From Mesostigma viride (Eukaryota > Streptophyta > Mesostigmatophyceae > Mesostigmatales > Mesostigmataceae), in the NCBI GenBank assembly GCA_009746045.1, contig RPFO01000026.1, forward strand, positions 1,987,286 through 2,051,285: a DNA stretch of 64,000 nucleotides, read 5' to 3'. Under the pieces are notes generated by a model, which did no database searches, was not told the DNA's origin, and saw only the letters and a program-made list of their open reading frames with translations. Below are positions 21,295 to 33,741 of the stretch, piece by piece. The position numbers and the translations under genes are program-made. Every line of letters begins with the position of its first letter. The stretch's first letter is position 1.

Positions 21295-22200
21295 CCCATC
21301 TCACCTCCGTAATCTATCATTCTCAATGAATATATATACCTGAAAAGACTCTGCGGGAGAGGCCTTCATATTCTCCCAAACCGGCGCCTCTGAATGATTA
21401 TGAGTTCCAAGCCTGTCTGTGGCCACTGGACCATCATGGGGCAGCCCTAGCTACTGTGTATACCCAATATGCTTTTGCCATATGTCGAAGCTTTATTGCA
21501 TGCACCGGCCACAGGGCCAGGGGCTGGATGCCATCTGGATCGTTAATCGGTCGACGGGTCTCATCGTGCACCCTGTGGCATGAGGGAAGGGGGGGGGCTC
21601 TGCCCCCTGCCCTCTGTGCACTCTGGTGCATGCTCCGTGACTCCCCTAAGGGAACGCGTGGAAAGATAACAGCACCAGCCCCAGCCCACAAGCTACCATG
21701 ACGTCCGGATTCTCCAGATTTCTGGTCTGTGCTGGCCAGTTGACATGTCTGTGGACATGGCGCCAGAGTACGTGCATATGCATGCGCTCTAGCTAGCTCT
21801 AGGGTCAATCATTAGTATGCACAATGGTACTGTGCATGCCCACATGCATGAATAGAAATTAAGCGACACGTCTGCAGCGAAGTCCACACGTACTGTGCCG
21901 ATGTGCTAATGCTGTATCAAAGAGACAACCAACTTTACTTCACACCAAACAAAGTTGCATCTCTTTGATACTTTGCACCAAAGCAGCCAGCGTGTAGGGA
22001 TGTCCACGTGACCGGTGCATCGATCAGAACTGCCGCGTATGCCACAATTACATGGACGGTGGTCTGCCTGATCCATGTGGGTACAGCATCAACACTAAGG
22101 GGCACACTTGACATGCACTTAGTTGCCTTACTTGATAGAATCTTTCTATTAGCAAACTATGCACGAGGGCGTGCGTGTTCATGCCTGTTAACTAGTGTGG
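21295..22200. other. Intergenic; retroelement tail fragments
   Basis: At 21629-21650 a GCTCCGTGACTCCCCTAAGG stem-loop variant occurs. At 21700-21730 a copy of the dispersed end GGATTCTCC.GATTTCTGG follows (compare 32413-32475). No gene was recognised. Confidence 0.4.
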
Positions 22201-22345
22201 ATGTATTTGTGTGCATGTGCGTGTCTCTGTCTGTCTGTGTGAGAGTGTGCGTGTGCGTGCATGTGTGTGCATGTGTGTGCATGCATGTGTGACCACGTGC
22301 GCGCGAGAGCGAGGGGGATGAATGTGTGTGTGTGTGTGGGGGGGG
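22200..22345. repeat. (TG)n-rich tract
   Basis: Imperfect GTGTGC and GTGTGT repeats. Confidence 0.8.
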
Positions 22346-22357
22346 GCTAGAGACAGG

Positions 22358-23220
<863 letters not shown>

Positions 23221-23337
23221 TCACTGTTGCGGTTCATACTTTGGGTCAGCGACCACGTAGTGGTAGGCCACCACGAGGACGAAGATCAGCACTCCCAAGA
23301 CGTTGGTGAAGAGGCCGAGATCGTTATCGTCGATCAT
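23221..23337 (-). CDS. OST4: OST4, small subunit of oligosaccharyltransferase
   Basis: A 38-residue protein. It begins [19 protein letters not shown] and has one membrane segment (about residues 9-29, [20 protein letters not shown]) followed by a short polar tail. Length, the acidic N-terminus, the LGV and YHY motifs and single-span layout all match OST4 of animals, fungi and plants. OST4 stabilises the STT3 catalytic subunit of the N-glycosylation complex in the ER membrane; this is family knowledge. The frame is open further upstream, but the family begins at this methionine. Directly before the ATG, the minus strand reads CACTCGCAG, a good splice acceptor, so an intron may end at the start codon. 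Confidence 0.9.
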   Translation of the reverse strand: MIDDNDLGLFTNVLGVLIFVLVVAYHYVVADPKYEPQQ

Positions 23338-24357
23338 CTGCGAGTGACGGGGAAAATGGCGAGCACACGTACTCGTTACAGCCGATATGCCAAGCTTGCA
23401 AGAAAATACGCGCGGTACTGCTGCGTTGTTATAACCAAGATAATGCGATGCCAAGAACGAACGCGACGAACGCCGAAAAATATCGTACACACCTTTAAAA
23501 AAACAAATAATAACAAAAATGCTCAGTAAAGCGTCACCCGCGGCTTAGTCGGTGAACGGGTGTAAGACCCCGCGAGCACACTTTACGCAGGCCTCTGTCG
23601 CATCCATGTCCAACAAATTGGTGCGACATGCCAGCACCAATGCTGTCTTGCATGGAGACAGATGGCAGCCTTATTTTTTCCGCGCCAGGCCAATTCGCAC
23701 CCTTGCCCTGCTGATTCACAGGGGGCTTCCGGCTTGCCGCTTGGTCCGGTGGCATGAAGCATGTACCCCTGCAGGGTCAAGCAGGCTGTCACGACGTTCA
23801 GCCCACCGACTTTCCGAGCGGCGAGCAGGCGCGGCGAGCCGGCGACCGTATGGCCAGAAAGCGGACGCGACATGCCATGCCGACTGCCGTTTTCCTTGAG
23901 CGCGCGCGATCGACCCGAATTTCAGACCCCGGCCAGCGCATCCCAATTCCCAAGTACAAGCTCGCCTGAACTACATCCTGACCCGCCGACCGATTGGATA
24001 GGAAAGCTAGTTTGAAAAGGCCGTCACTTTTCTGGGCCGGAGAATCCACGTTGATTCCGAAAGCCGCCGGGGAGGCCTGCGTGGCGGTGGGCGTGTAGAG
24101 ATGGCGTGGCACTGTGGCAGTCTACTGGGGCTATCACCAGCCTACGTTCCCTCATGCTCCCTCTTAACTGCCCCCGGCGAGCGAGCGCGCTCCAGACCAT
24201 TTTACTCGTGAGGACGACAACGGCGTGGCCCTCTCGTTCCGCGCCCCCGAGGCAAGGAGCAAGGTCAGCCTGTGCGGGTCTGTGACAGTGCCGGGCTGTC
24301 ACATGCACGGCTGTCGTTGCCTCGGATTGGTGGATAATTTAGCTGAATAGGCCCAAA
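23338..24357. promoter_or_regulatory. Shared upstream region of OST4 and the PfkB kinase
   Basis: The two genes diverge from this 1-kb interval, which must hold both promoters, the 5' UTRs and perhaps a 5' UTR intron of OST4. No TATA box or other defined element can be assigned. Confidence 0.45.
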
Positions 24358-27300
24358 ATGTCGGCATTTATTTCCAGCCTCTCCCGTCCCGTGCCGGTGA
24401 GCTATGTCCATGGACCGAACGCTAGTGTAGCCCGCTCGTCTCGGTCGCTGAAGCCAGGGAACGCCAACGTGCGTGGTAGGGAACAGCTGGGATTTCGCGC
24501 TGCCTGGAACGGGCAGCAACTAGCCAGGGCCACAGTCCGGCCGCATTCACGTCCTTCGGACAGGAATGCCCGCGATTGCCGTTGTCAGGCGGAGTTTGCC
24601 CGCCGGCACGAGCTCGGGACGTCACCCGCTCAAATCAATTTGTTTGCTGACAGCGACGAGGGCCGCTATCGCTGGGATGTCCTCGGTTTGGGCCAGGCAA
24701 TGGTAGGTTTGGAGCTTCCTTCGGTTCTTCTGGATGCCGGGTTGAGTTCGATGCATGAATTCCGTTGCATTTCTCGCTATCCCCAAATGATGGGGTCTAG
24801 TGAGCTAAATTAGCCTTTCCCGTGACACGTGGGGTTGCATGCAGGTTGATTTCTCGGGCTCCGTTAGTGACGAGTTCCTGAACAACTTGCACCTCGTCAA
24901 GGGATCCAGGAAGGTGGTTAACCACGAGGAGCGTGGCCAGGTCCTCCAAGCGTTGGACGGGCGCCATTACAAATTGTCTGCAGGGGGATCCTTGACGAAC
25001 ACCTTGGTTGCCCTGGCAAGGCTTGGCAAGGGCGACGGCTTCCGCGTTGGCCTGATGGGAAGCATTGGAAGTGACCCCCTGGGCGACTTCTACAGGTGAG
25101 CTTGGTTATGCATTGGCCCCCTGCCTTGTGGATAGCAAAACTGGCTTGCGACCTTTGGGAGAATTGAAAGCGGTGTATCATAATTTGTTGGTTCTGTTAG
25201 AGGCTCCAGTCAGGTTGGAAAGGTTGGGGCCGCCTTGTGATAACCCTGCACATATCCAGCGTCTTGGGCTATCAGGAGCGCTACGGTTGTTTTTCATATC
25301 AAATCTGGGAGGTGTTAGAGGGCTACATGGCCACTAATCTTGAATTTTGAGCTTATGCGGATGTAGTCAAGCTTGTAAAGATGACTTGGATATGCTGTGC
25401 GCAACTACCATCCATTCATCCCTGATCTATCGGTTTGGTGTTTGTATGTCTGGCTGGCCTCCTTTCTTGCATCCCCCTTCGCGGCCTGCCAATCTCCACA
25501 ATACAAACGCACCTCCCCTTGTAAACCCTATTCACGCACTGCGACCTGTTAAATTAAAAAAAAAAAAAAAGTATAACATGACTCCGCGGGGAGATCATGA
25601 TGTAGCACGTATTCCCTTGCTTGATGGATGGAGGCGAGCGAAGCTTCGAAACCTAACTAAGTAACCGTGACCCATGCACCCTGTTCATTCCCTCATCTGA
25701 TACCTACGACCTGTCTGAACGCACAAATAGATAGATCAACTCAATGCACCTTCCCTAGATAGATTAACTCAGTACCAATGCACCTTCCCTCGCAGCCCCG
25801 TTGTCCCCACAAACAGCATCTCTCCGCTCATCACAATCATCATTTCCTCCTCACCTTGCCCCCCCCCCCCCCCTCACAGGCAGAAGCTATCCAAGGCCGG
25901 CGTGGAGATCCTGTCCGATCCCATTGAGTCGTCCACCACCGGCACGGTGGTCGTGCTCACCACGCCGGACGCCCAGCGGACCATGCTCTCCTACCAGGGC
26001 ATGTCGTCCACAATCCATTTCGACGCGACGATGGAGGCCAACATCTCGCGCGCGAGGACGCTGATCGTGGAGGGCTATTTGTGGGAGATCCCCCAGACCA
26101 TCTCCGCCATCCGCCACGCCGTCGCAATCGCCAAGCGCCACGGCGTCCGCGTGGGGCTCACGCTCAGCGACGTCTCGTGCGTGCGCAAGCACAAGGAGAG
26201 TCTGCGGAGCATTGTGAGGGACAGCGTCGATGTCCTGTTCGCGAACGCCGACGAGGCGAGGGAGCTCACGGGGGCGGCCGAGGTTGAGGACGCGCTGGCG
26301 GAGCTGGCGTCGCATTGCGGCGTCGTGTCAATCACGGACGGGGACAGCGGCGCGTATCTGGCCACGCAGGTAGGAAATTACAGGAATATGACAATGACAG
26401 GAAAGTATAGGAAGATGACAAATGAGTGGTGGGAGGAACGGCGGTGGTGGGGGTGGGGGTGGGGGGCTGGGGTGTGTGTGTGGGGGTGGATGATGGCGGT
26501 GGATGATGGTGGTGTTGGGGGCATGATGCAGTGCTGTGTTGGTCACGAATGCGGACACACGTGCGTACCTGGCCACGTGGGTAGGGGAATAGACTATAGT
26601 AACGAAATGACTATAGTAAATGTGATGTTGTGATTGAGGATACTTGGTATGGGGGCTAGTGTGACAGGAGATGGTCCGGTACAGTCGTCATCCATGGCTG
26701 CCCTGACTTGTAAACCCATGATAACGATCGCTTGTGAGGGTGATAAAGTAGGTGTGGTGCAATGTGCCTGCACCTGGCCCTGGTTGCGGGGTTTCGCTAG
26801 GCCTCTATGGCTGTTTGTAAGTCCTTGGCTGGTGACCATCTCGGGCAGTCATCGCCAGGAACGGTTCGGGTGAAAGACAATCTCCTGGCCGGGGTGGGGA
26901 AGGCAGTTCTCGCCTTGTTGTGTGCAGGTGTTCCTGCCTACGTGGACAGAAGGCGAAGTCTTGTATCCCGGGACAGTATTCTCCCTGTGCGTGGTAGCAT
27001 GCTGATGTGCTGATATGGGATCTTCCCAATACCCTCAAAACACACACACACGCACACACACAATACACCAACGACACCAACAGCAGCAGCGAGACAAGCT
27101 CCTCCGTGTCCTCACTTATCCAATGCTTGCTTGCCTTCCCTCCCCCCCCGTCAACCTTCCCACCCCACACCAGGGCAATATGGTGTTTGTGCCCAGCCAG
27201 AAGGTGACGCCCGTGGACACGTGCGGCGCGGGCGACGCGTACGCGGCCGGCCTCCTCTACAGCTGCCTGCACTGCGCGGACCTACAGCAGGCGGGCGCGA

Positions 27301-27428
27301 TGGCCGCGGACGTCGCGCGCGTGGTTGTGGGCCAGCACGGCGCGCGGCTCAAGGAGGAGGACGCGGCGATGCTGGCGGCTGTGGCGGCGGTGCGGTTCCG
27401 CCACTCATGCGAGCCGCAGGCGCTGTGA
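24358..27428 (+). CDS. PfkB-family carbohydrate kinase (plant type), four exons
   Basis: Exons 24358-24702, 24845-25095, 25880-26369 and 27174-27428, all GT-AG and in phase, give 446 residues. The first 105 or so are Ser/Arg-rich with few acidic residues at the start, as in an organelle transit peptide. The kinase fold starts at WDVLGLGQAMVDFSG (about 106-120). The ribokinase-type GG motif is AGGSLTNTLVALARLG (about 162-177). The second PfkB signature is DTCGAGDAYAAG (377-388), with Asp 383 the expected catalytic base. The sequence most resembles land-plant PfkB proteins of the Arabidopsis At1g19600 kind, from memory of that family. Substrate is unknown; sugars or nucleosides are typical. A DUF or domain fusion is not seen. 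Intron 2 holds retroelement debris. Confidence 0.93.
25557..25680 (-). mobile_element. Retroelement 3' tail fragment in intron 2 of the kinase gene
   Basis: A run of A residues (25557-25570) is followed by TATAACATGACTCCGCGGGG and GATGGATGGAGG. This matches, in reverse, the stem-loop tails at 13223 and 32190. Confidence 0.6.
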
Positions 27429-29235
27429 GGGCATTCTTTACAGGTCGTGAGGGGTTGGTGAACGCCGGGTCTCGAGGGCACTGGGTGAATGGTCCAAGGA
27501 CTTGCGAAGTGGTGTAAGAATCTGGAGGGCTATGCTCTAAGGGCATGGTCGATGGTCCTGGCACTCTCTGCTGCCCGCTCTGACTTCCGGCGGCGGCGAT
27601 CCACCACGTAAGTGCTGTGGTTGGCGCCCGTGGGGGTATGCCGTGATATGCCATGGCAGTGCGGTGGCGTTACCGGGTGGCAGAAACGGATGGTGGTGGC
27701 TACCAACTCACACGCATGGACGGGCCTCGACAGAGTCCGGCGCAAGTGGTAACCCATGCAGTTTGGCCATGTGGAATCGCACTACGCAATGTCACCCCAG
27801 TTTGCCACGTGCTGGTCTCTTCATCCTCTTATCCCACGCTTCTCTACATGTGTGGGCGCAGCTCCGATCTGTGACCTCTACCCTTCAGCTGGGATGCAAA
27901 GGGTGCTTGGCGGTGCTTGACCTCAGAGAGCGCGTCTATGGCGCGGGCTGATTCAGCCCCCATTCCACACAGCTGTCTTGTATAGCGGGGACACACAACT
28001 TTGGCTGCCGTCGGCCCCAGTGTCTGCATGTATACGGGCGTGGAATACTGTCCCCGTGACATTTGACATGAGTCGCTTGCGTGAGAAGACCCTGGCGGGG
28101 GACGGTTGGCGGGTAATGTTTGTGTGCGGGCACAGGCATGGGGGGGGGGAGAACCTGGCATCGGCGTTCCCGCCCTGGCAAGCGACATACATGGCACAAC
28201 ACACAGCATCAAGTAGGTGCATCCTGGCCATCGGACGCGTGCGGGGCTGTGTCTCTCTTTCGTGCCAGTTTCGTCATGGACCAGGCAACTGTGGTGGTGA
28301 CAAGTCCTTGGCACATGTGGGTCCCTGTTCTTTGCAGAAGAGGGTGCTAAGGAAGCTAGCCTGCAGTTTTTTGGATGCTGTGTCCGTTTGCGCCTGCCGT
28401 GCGGGCATGGTGGCAAAGGGGTGTTGGTCCATCATGCGGCTTGGCAGCAGCGTTGGCCCAGAAAGGGAACACATGGGCCTTTTATGACGGAGCCTGTCAA
28501 GGCGCGGGCGGCAGCGCAGGCTTGCGGTGCATCAAGGAGACAACCAGCGCAGGCCAGAAATCGGGAGAATATACATACAGACATGTGCATATCTAGTAGC
28601 ACTAGGTATGGAAGCCTGCTGTACACATTGTAGCACAGGATGGTCTCTCGCATGGTAGCATGTCCCGCCATATGGGGTAGGATGTTGCAAGGCGGGGCCG
28701 CCGTGCCCCCCCTGCAGGTCGAGTAGGTCTGGGTTGAGTTCAGAAGTCTTTGACTGTGGCTCCTTCCGGCATGGCACCAAGCGAGCGCGCTGAAGAGGTT
28801 GTGACGGCCCAGCAGTTTGCAACAGACCAGTAATATTGCTGACGGGGGCCATGGGAGGGCATTGTTGATAGCCGAGTCGTCCTGTCTGCCACTTTTTGTG
28901 TGGTCGCACGTTTCCTCCATGTGCAGGCATTCTCACTTCTTACGTCATAGGCACCAGGCTTATTTCTGTCCACGGTCGTAGAGGCATGGCGTCACTTGAT
29001 AGCGTCTGTCCTCGGGAGCTGCCCAGGATCACAGCCAGGGTTGCTTAATTTGTGCCAATTTTGGTTGGGCCAGGGCCACATTGTACAAAGTAAAATCCCC
29101 CATTCCTGAGTTCACGTACATCGGACTGGGCCAAGCAATTGATCATAGTTCAAGCTCATTCATGGACACCATTTTCATGTGATGCATTGAAGTGACTCAC
29201 CAATTCCCCAGTTGTATTTGAGCAGACCCATTGGC
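27429..29235. other. Intergenic between the kinase gene and TE cluster
   Basis: No gene was recognised. Open frames are short, occur on both strands and share no domain I know. At 28530-28562 a reverse copy of the dispersed end CTGCGCTGGTTGTCTCCTTG is present. Confidence 0.4.
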
Positions 29236-29857
29236 ACAGCAAAAGCGGCGACGGGAGCTATGGATGGCCTACCTCCAGCTCCGGCAGGCAGCAGGGAAGA
29301 AGCCGGTTCATCAATTGGCGGTGGTCGGCCATTTACGTCGACCACATGCAAGCCATGGCAGGCGACACATGCAAGCCATGGCACGTGCAGACATGGCTTG
29401 ACTGCCTGGCTCTCGAGGCCCGTGCAGTGGGGCTTGAGGTCAGCAAGAAGACAGAGGCCCTGGCGGTTGGGCTCACCAACCCAGCGCCGCCCCTCTTTCT
29501 CCTAGACGGCTCTCGAGTCCTGTATCGGGACCGCGTTAAGCTGCTGGGCAGCCTGCTCCCCAGCTGCGAGGTTGATGTGGACCATCGCATCTCCCTCGCC
29601 TGGCACGCTTTACGCCAGTACCGGGCCCTGTGGCGCAAGCCCCTGGGCAAGATCGAGAAACAGGACCTGTTCAAGGTCCTCGTCCTTCCTGTTCTCACGT
29701 ATGGAGCCGAGACGTGGACCCTCACCGCCGACCTGGCCCGCAAGCTGGACGGCGCGGTCACCAGCATGCTGCGATCCATTTACAGAGTAGGATATGCTGC
29801 TCATGTCCGCAACGAGGACCTGTACCAGGGCATGCCCTATATCACCAGCACCATTAA
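29236..29857 (+). pseudogene. Chimeric LINE fragment: ORF1 end joined to RT thumb
   Basis: 29236-29345 matches the last 40 codons of ORF1 (RRRELW, AYLQLRQ, then an IYV stretch). Without any RT core it passes into the ORF2 thumb region (TWLDCLALEARAVGLEVSKK, KLLGSLLPS, HRISLAWHALRQYRALWRK, VLPVLTYGAETWTLTADLAR, SMLRSIYRVGYAAH). The join lies at a 17-bp direct repeat, ACATGCAAGCCATGGCA, near 29344 and 29371. The thumb frame is open from 29346. The LINE is then split by the TTAA element at 29858 and resumes at 31595. Confidence 0.8.
29854..29857. repeat. TTAA target duplication, left copy
   Basis: TTAA lies directly before CCCGTG here and again at 31595-31598 after CACGGG. The empty site at 55835-55838 has a single TTAA in the same LINE context. 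Confidence 0.85.
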
Positions 29858-31594
29858 CCCGTGTTTTTTTACAACGCGATACATCGCGTTGTAGGGTTAG
29901 AACGCGATGTATCGCGTTGTAATCTGACACGTGGCAAACCTATTAAACATGCGATTTTTGGTCTGAAACTTTCAAGACAGGTCAGAAACATCTCATAGAA
30001 TTCAAGAAAAAATCCTGGTATTTTTGGTATTTTTTTTGTGACAGCTGCAAACAAATATGTACCACTGAAATCAGGCATTTTCGCGGGACGAAGGTGAAGA
30101 CGACGGCGATGGCGGCAGGTAGATCTCGCCAGTTTTCGCGCGAATTTCAGTGGCTGTTGGGTAGCACGACCATGATGATGCGTTCAAAGGTTGATAATTA
30201 GGTTTCTACGAGTTTGTTGAGGTACTGGGGCAAAGAAAACGTAGTTTTTTCCAGTTTCTCACCCAACTTTCATGCGGAAACCCTGGAAACCGGCATACAT
30301 ATTATTACGTCAAGACTCGGGTCTGCTGCGGCACCATGCTTGGTATTTCCATGGTGTTTCGACTTCTTAACACATGTTTATTCATTCCGAACGCCCGGAC
30401 TCTCGGCTAAACCGAGATTTGTGCAGACTTTTATTGGGTAGCTCCGGGCATGATGGTGCCTGCAAATAGCGTAAGGCGTGACCGTGGCTATTGCTACGGT
30501 ATGCTGTATTTTCCTGGAAATGGCCTCTGCCACCGGCTCAATAGTGCTTGCAGGCGTAAGTATATCGTGTTTCTACCTAGTTTCTGCCAGTTTTCCACTT
30601 ATTTCTACCGACCTCTGCCCAGCCTCTCTAAGACCGCCATCCTACTCGACGTTGCTTGCATGTCAGCCATAGCAGGTTGCAGTTGTGCAGTATTTAGGTG
30701 CTGTATACGTCGTCAAGCCGTGCATATATCGTGAGGATTGGATGTTGATGGTTTATACTGCGTTGATTGTGCAAGAAGATCAGCTGGGTGCCCATAATCA
30801 TGGTGTATAATCATGTGTTGTTAGCATCTTGCCACCATTTGCTAGCATGCATTCCAGCGTCATCTTTGCCTGCATGTAAGCTCATGGATCACTCAACCTA
30901 TCCAAGCCTTGCATTACACGTGCCTCTTTCTTTCAGTATTGCACGCGTTATGGAATGAAAACCCAGCACCTCCATTCCCACGAGGCATGTGCTCAACACG
31001 TTGTGAGAGTGGATGATGCTTTGGCTATGGCTGCCTGATTCAGTCATATTAGGTCATCCAGTCATGATGTTTGATGCATGTTTGATGCTGTATAACTTAT
31101 ACAACGCCTATGTTCAACGTTTTGACCCTCCAAGCTCACTATGGCCCCGTTTATGGGGCTCGGGTCGTTGCGTAATGTTGTCAAGGGCTCTCATGTTTCC
31201 CACTGCGTTGTACTGCGTTGTAATTGTGATGCTAATGAAAAATAGCTCCAGTGGCCCAATGGGCCTGAGTTTTGTTTCACAGAGCCTGCATATGTTGCCC
31301 ATAGCTCGTGCAAGAAGCCAGATTTTTTTCATGAACCATTTGTGAATAAGCGCATGACTTGTGACCTAGGGTCAAGAAATCGCGGTCATGGTCAGACCCC
31401 CCTGTATTCAAACCAGTGTATCTCTCTAATGAATAAGCAGTTTGTAGGTCTGAGTAGCTCAAAAAATCCTTTGATTTATGGGCTTTCAGGAAAGTATATA
31501 CATGACCATGAAAAAAAATTTTCCTTAGGTGCTATACGCGTTCTAAAAAAAGCTTACAACGCGATATATCGCGTTCTAATTAAAAAAACACGGG
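29858..31594. mobile_element. piggyBac-like TTAA element, non-autonomous, 1737 bp
   Basis: The terminal inverted repeat is CCCGTGTTTTTTTA at both ends, flanked by TTAA. Subterminal palindromes follow: ACAACGCGAT.CATCGCGTTGT twice at the left end (29870-29920) and once at the right (31556-31579). TTAA targets and CCC termini are hallmarks of piggyBac transposons. No transposase-like frame is present inside; open frames are short and unrelated, so it would need a transposase in trans. The element sits exactly in the LINE, and the same LINE region at 55770 lacks it. Confidence 0.85.
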
Positions 31595-31848
31595 TTAAGC
31601 AACGACGCCTGCAGCTAGTAGGGCACCTAGCTCGCACCAACCAGGTAGACACCTCACGTGGCCCCCCCGCAGGACTGCGACCAGCCCAACCTGGCCGGCA
31701 CCTCCTGACGTGGGCTGGGCCCAGTGATGTTAGACGCCGCAAGGCCCGCACCTTCAAAGAACAGCTAGTAGAGGACATGGGGGGCCTAGGCCTCTCCGTG
31801 ATTTGGAAGAAGATGATGGACAAGGCCAAGTGGGCCCAGGTCATACTG
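31595..31848 (+). pseudogene. LINE family A ORF2 C-terminus, resumed
   Basis: Continues the LINE of 29236 after the TTAA element: RRLQLVGHLARTNQVDTSRG, then RKARTFKEQLVEDMGGLGLS, then IWKKMMDKAKWAQV. This resembles the C-terminal domain after the thumb in many LINEs. It ends abruptly near 31848, where other copies continue (GTCATAGAGGACAACGA). Confidence 0.75.
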
Positions 31849-32596
31849 TTCAGTAGATCACCATGGTTCACTACTGATATCGGAATGGTTCAGTCGTAGG
31901 TCGCCATGGTTCACTATATCCCGCCAATGGTTCATCATGGCATGAGTATATCGCAGCGGTTCAATAATATCATCGCGCATCCCCGGCCGCAGGGCGCTGC
32001 ACCCAGCGGAGACGGCGTCTGGGACAGGGATTGGATACAGCTGCCACCTGACCGACACCGACTATGCTCCGCGTGACAGCACGTAGCGTGCCGGCGCGCG
32101 AATGCCGGCTTCACAGAATTAACAGCTTTCACGCCTGATAAAGCCGTTGGTCATTGATCATTCATTAAATTAAAAAATTAAATTAAATTATAACATGCCT
32201 CCGTGGGGGGGTCATGTAGCACATATTTCATGATGGATGGGGTGGAGGAAGCCGCGTGATCGGACTATCCTAACTCTATCTAGAAAATCCTAACTACACT
32301 ACTCATCAAATACACTATTCATTAAATGCGGCACTCATACTGTAAATCACCATTCATCTTCATCATCCTGAACGACTCGAACACGCGGACAAGATAACGG
32401 CAGGCTCGAGCTACCATGGTCCGGATTCTCCCGATTTCTGGCCTGCGCTGGTTGTCGGTCTCCTTGATACTGTAAACGCCGCGATGCCGCACCGCTGAAT
32501 ATTTTTATCAAGGAGCAGGGGGGGTGTCCGAAACAAAAATATCAGACACATACGCTGAAATTTTCCAAAAGTTGGCCCTTGGACCCTACCTACCTA
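31849..32596. other. Intergenic with retroposon tails
   Basis: 31850-31960 has an irregular ATGGTTCA repeat. 32160-32250 is a minus stem-loop tail (AAATTAAATTATAACATGCC, then CTCCGTGGGGG, then GATGGATGGGG). 32413-32475 is a copy of the dispersed end (GGATTCTCCCGATTTCTGGC, then CTGCGCTGGTTGTC). No gene is present. Confidence 0.5.
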
Positions 32597-32601
32597 GCAC
32601 T
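32597..32601. repeat. 5-bp target-site duplication of the LTR element, left copy
   Basis: GCACT here and at 40704-40708. Confidence 0.9.
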
Positions 32602-33382
32602 TGTAACGACTAAAAATGATCATCAACATCATCCACAGTCCAATATGAAAGATCTTTTACCTGGGTTGCTTTCCTGAGTCGCAGAACTTCAAGTATCCGA
32701 GCAACGTTGAGATGGGAATTCCACAGCACGTGATTTAGGGAATCACAACCCCTTGTAGACACAAAGACAAGCTCGTGTATAGACGACCTCTGTGGAACTG
32801 AAGGACGTCTATAGCCAAGGGGCTCTTATGGATGGACAACAAAGACAAGCTTTATTATACCATGGTGAATCAAAACCAACGTAGCAACAATGGCGACCCC
32901 ACGTCCTTGATATCGACGTGCTTGTCGAACTTGCACTCCAACCTTAGCCTGAAGAGAACCAATCAGAACCATGGGATTCTATACAAGATCTTCGTATCCA
33001 TCCTAGTCACACAGAACAGAACAACACCACACACAGCCTGGCAGAATCTTTCCATGAGATCCTAAATCTGTCGTAAGCACTGAAGTCCCAAAGGAGCATT
33101 TAAGACTCAATAGTACCAACTAACAAACTACAACCCCACGTGGATCAGGCCACGACCAATGAGGGCTCCTATCAGTAGTATCAGCCAACAAACTACAACC
33201 CTACGTGGATCAGGCCACGACCAATGAGGGTTCCTATCAGTTGGTTGACAAAGTATCAGCTCCAAGTACCGTCGTCTTAGAAACCTCATAACTTTCTCAA
33301 TACTGATCCAAAAGTCCTCAAATAAAAGCCAAACATTCACAAAACAAAGGATGTAACAACAAAGTCATTTTTGCTTGTTACA
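32602..33382 (-). repeat. LTR (3' LTR of the minus-strand element)
   Basis: 781 bp, TGTAAC...GTTACA. It carries an internal tandem duplication of about 60 bp (GTGGATCAGGCCACGACCAA at 33140 and 33207). Confidence 0.93.
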
Positions 33383-33400
33383 TATCTCCCCCTCAAAACT
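33383..33400 (-). other. Polypurine tract of the LTR element
   Basis: The minus strand reads TTTTGAGGGGGAGATA immediately before the 3' LTR, as expected of the plus-strand primer for retroviral-type reverse transcription. Confidence 0.75.
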
Positions 33401-33741
33401 GGACCTCCCAGGTCCAATAGCCAACTCTTGAAGGCAGAGGAACATTGAACAGAAATCCACCATCTCTTGGGAAAAGCAGATGGGTTTTTACATCCCTGGA
33501 AACAGGGCCTCCTATCTCATAAACATCTAGTCACAGGTTTCTACAGCAGACAAGTCACTACCTTATCTACTATAAATCCAGATAAACACATCTCATAATA
33601 CAAGGTCTTCCATTCAGCATCCTGGAACCTGGAACTCTGGACTGGAACATCAGAACTGGACTGGAGCCCCCCCATCATCCATCCTGGAATCCCCCCCTCA
33701 CACCACAATCCAAAGCCCCCTTTCCTTCTCAGCCCTGTTCC

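Noticed and set aside
27978-28487. A 169-codon frame between the kinase gene and the TE cluster
   Set aside because: Overlaps frames of similar length on the other strand, shows no domain and no codon pattern like the real exons.
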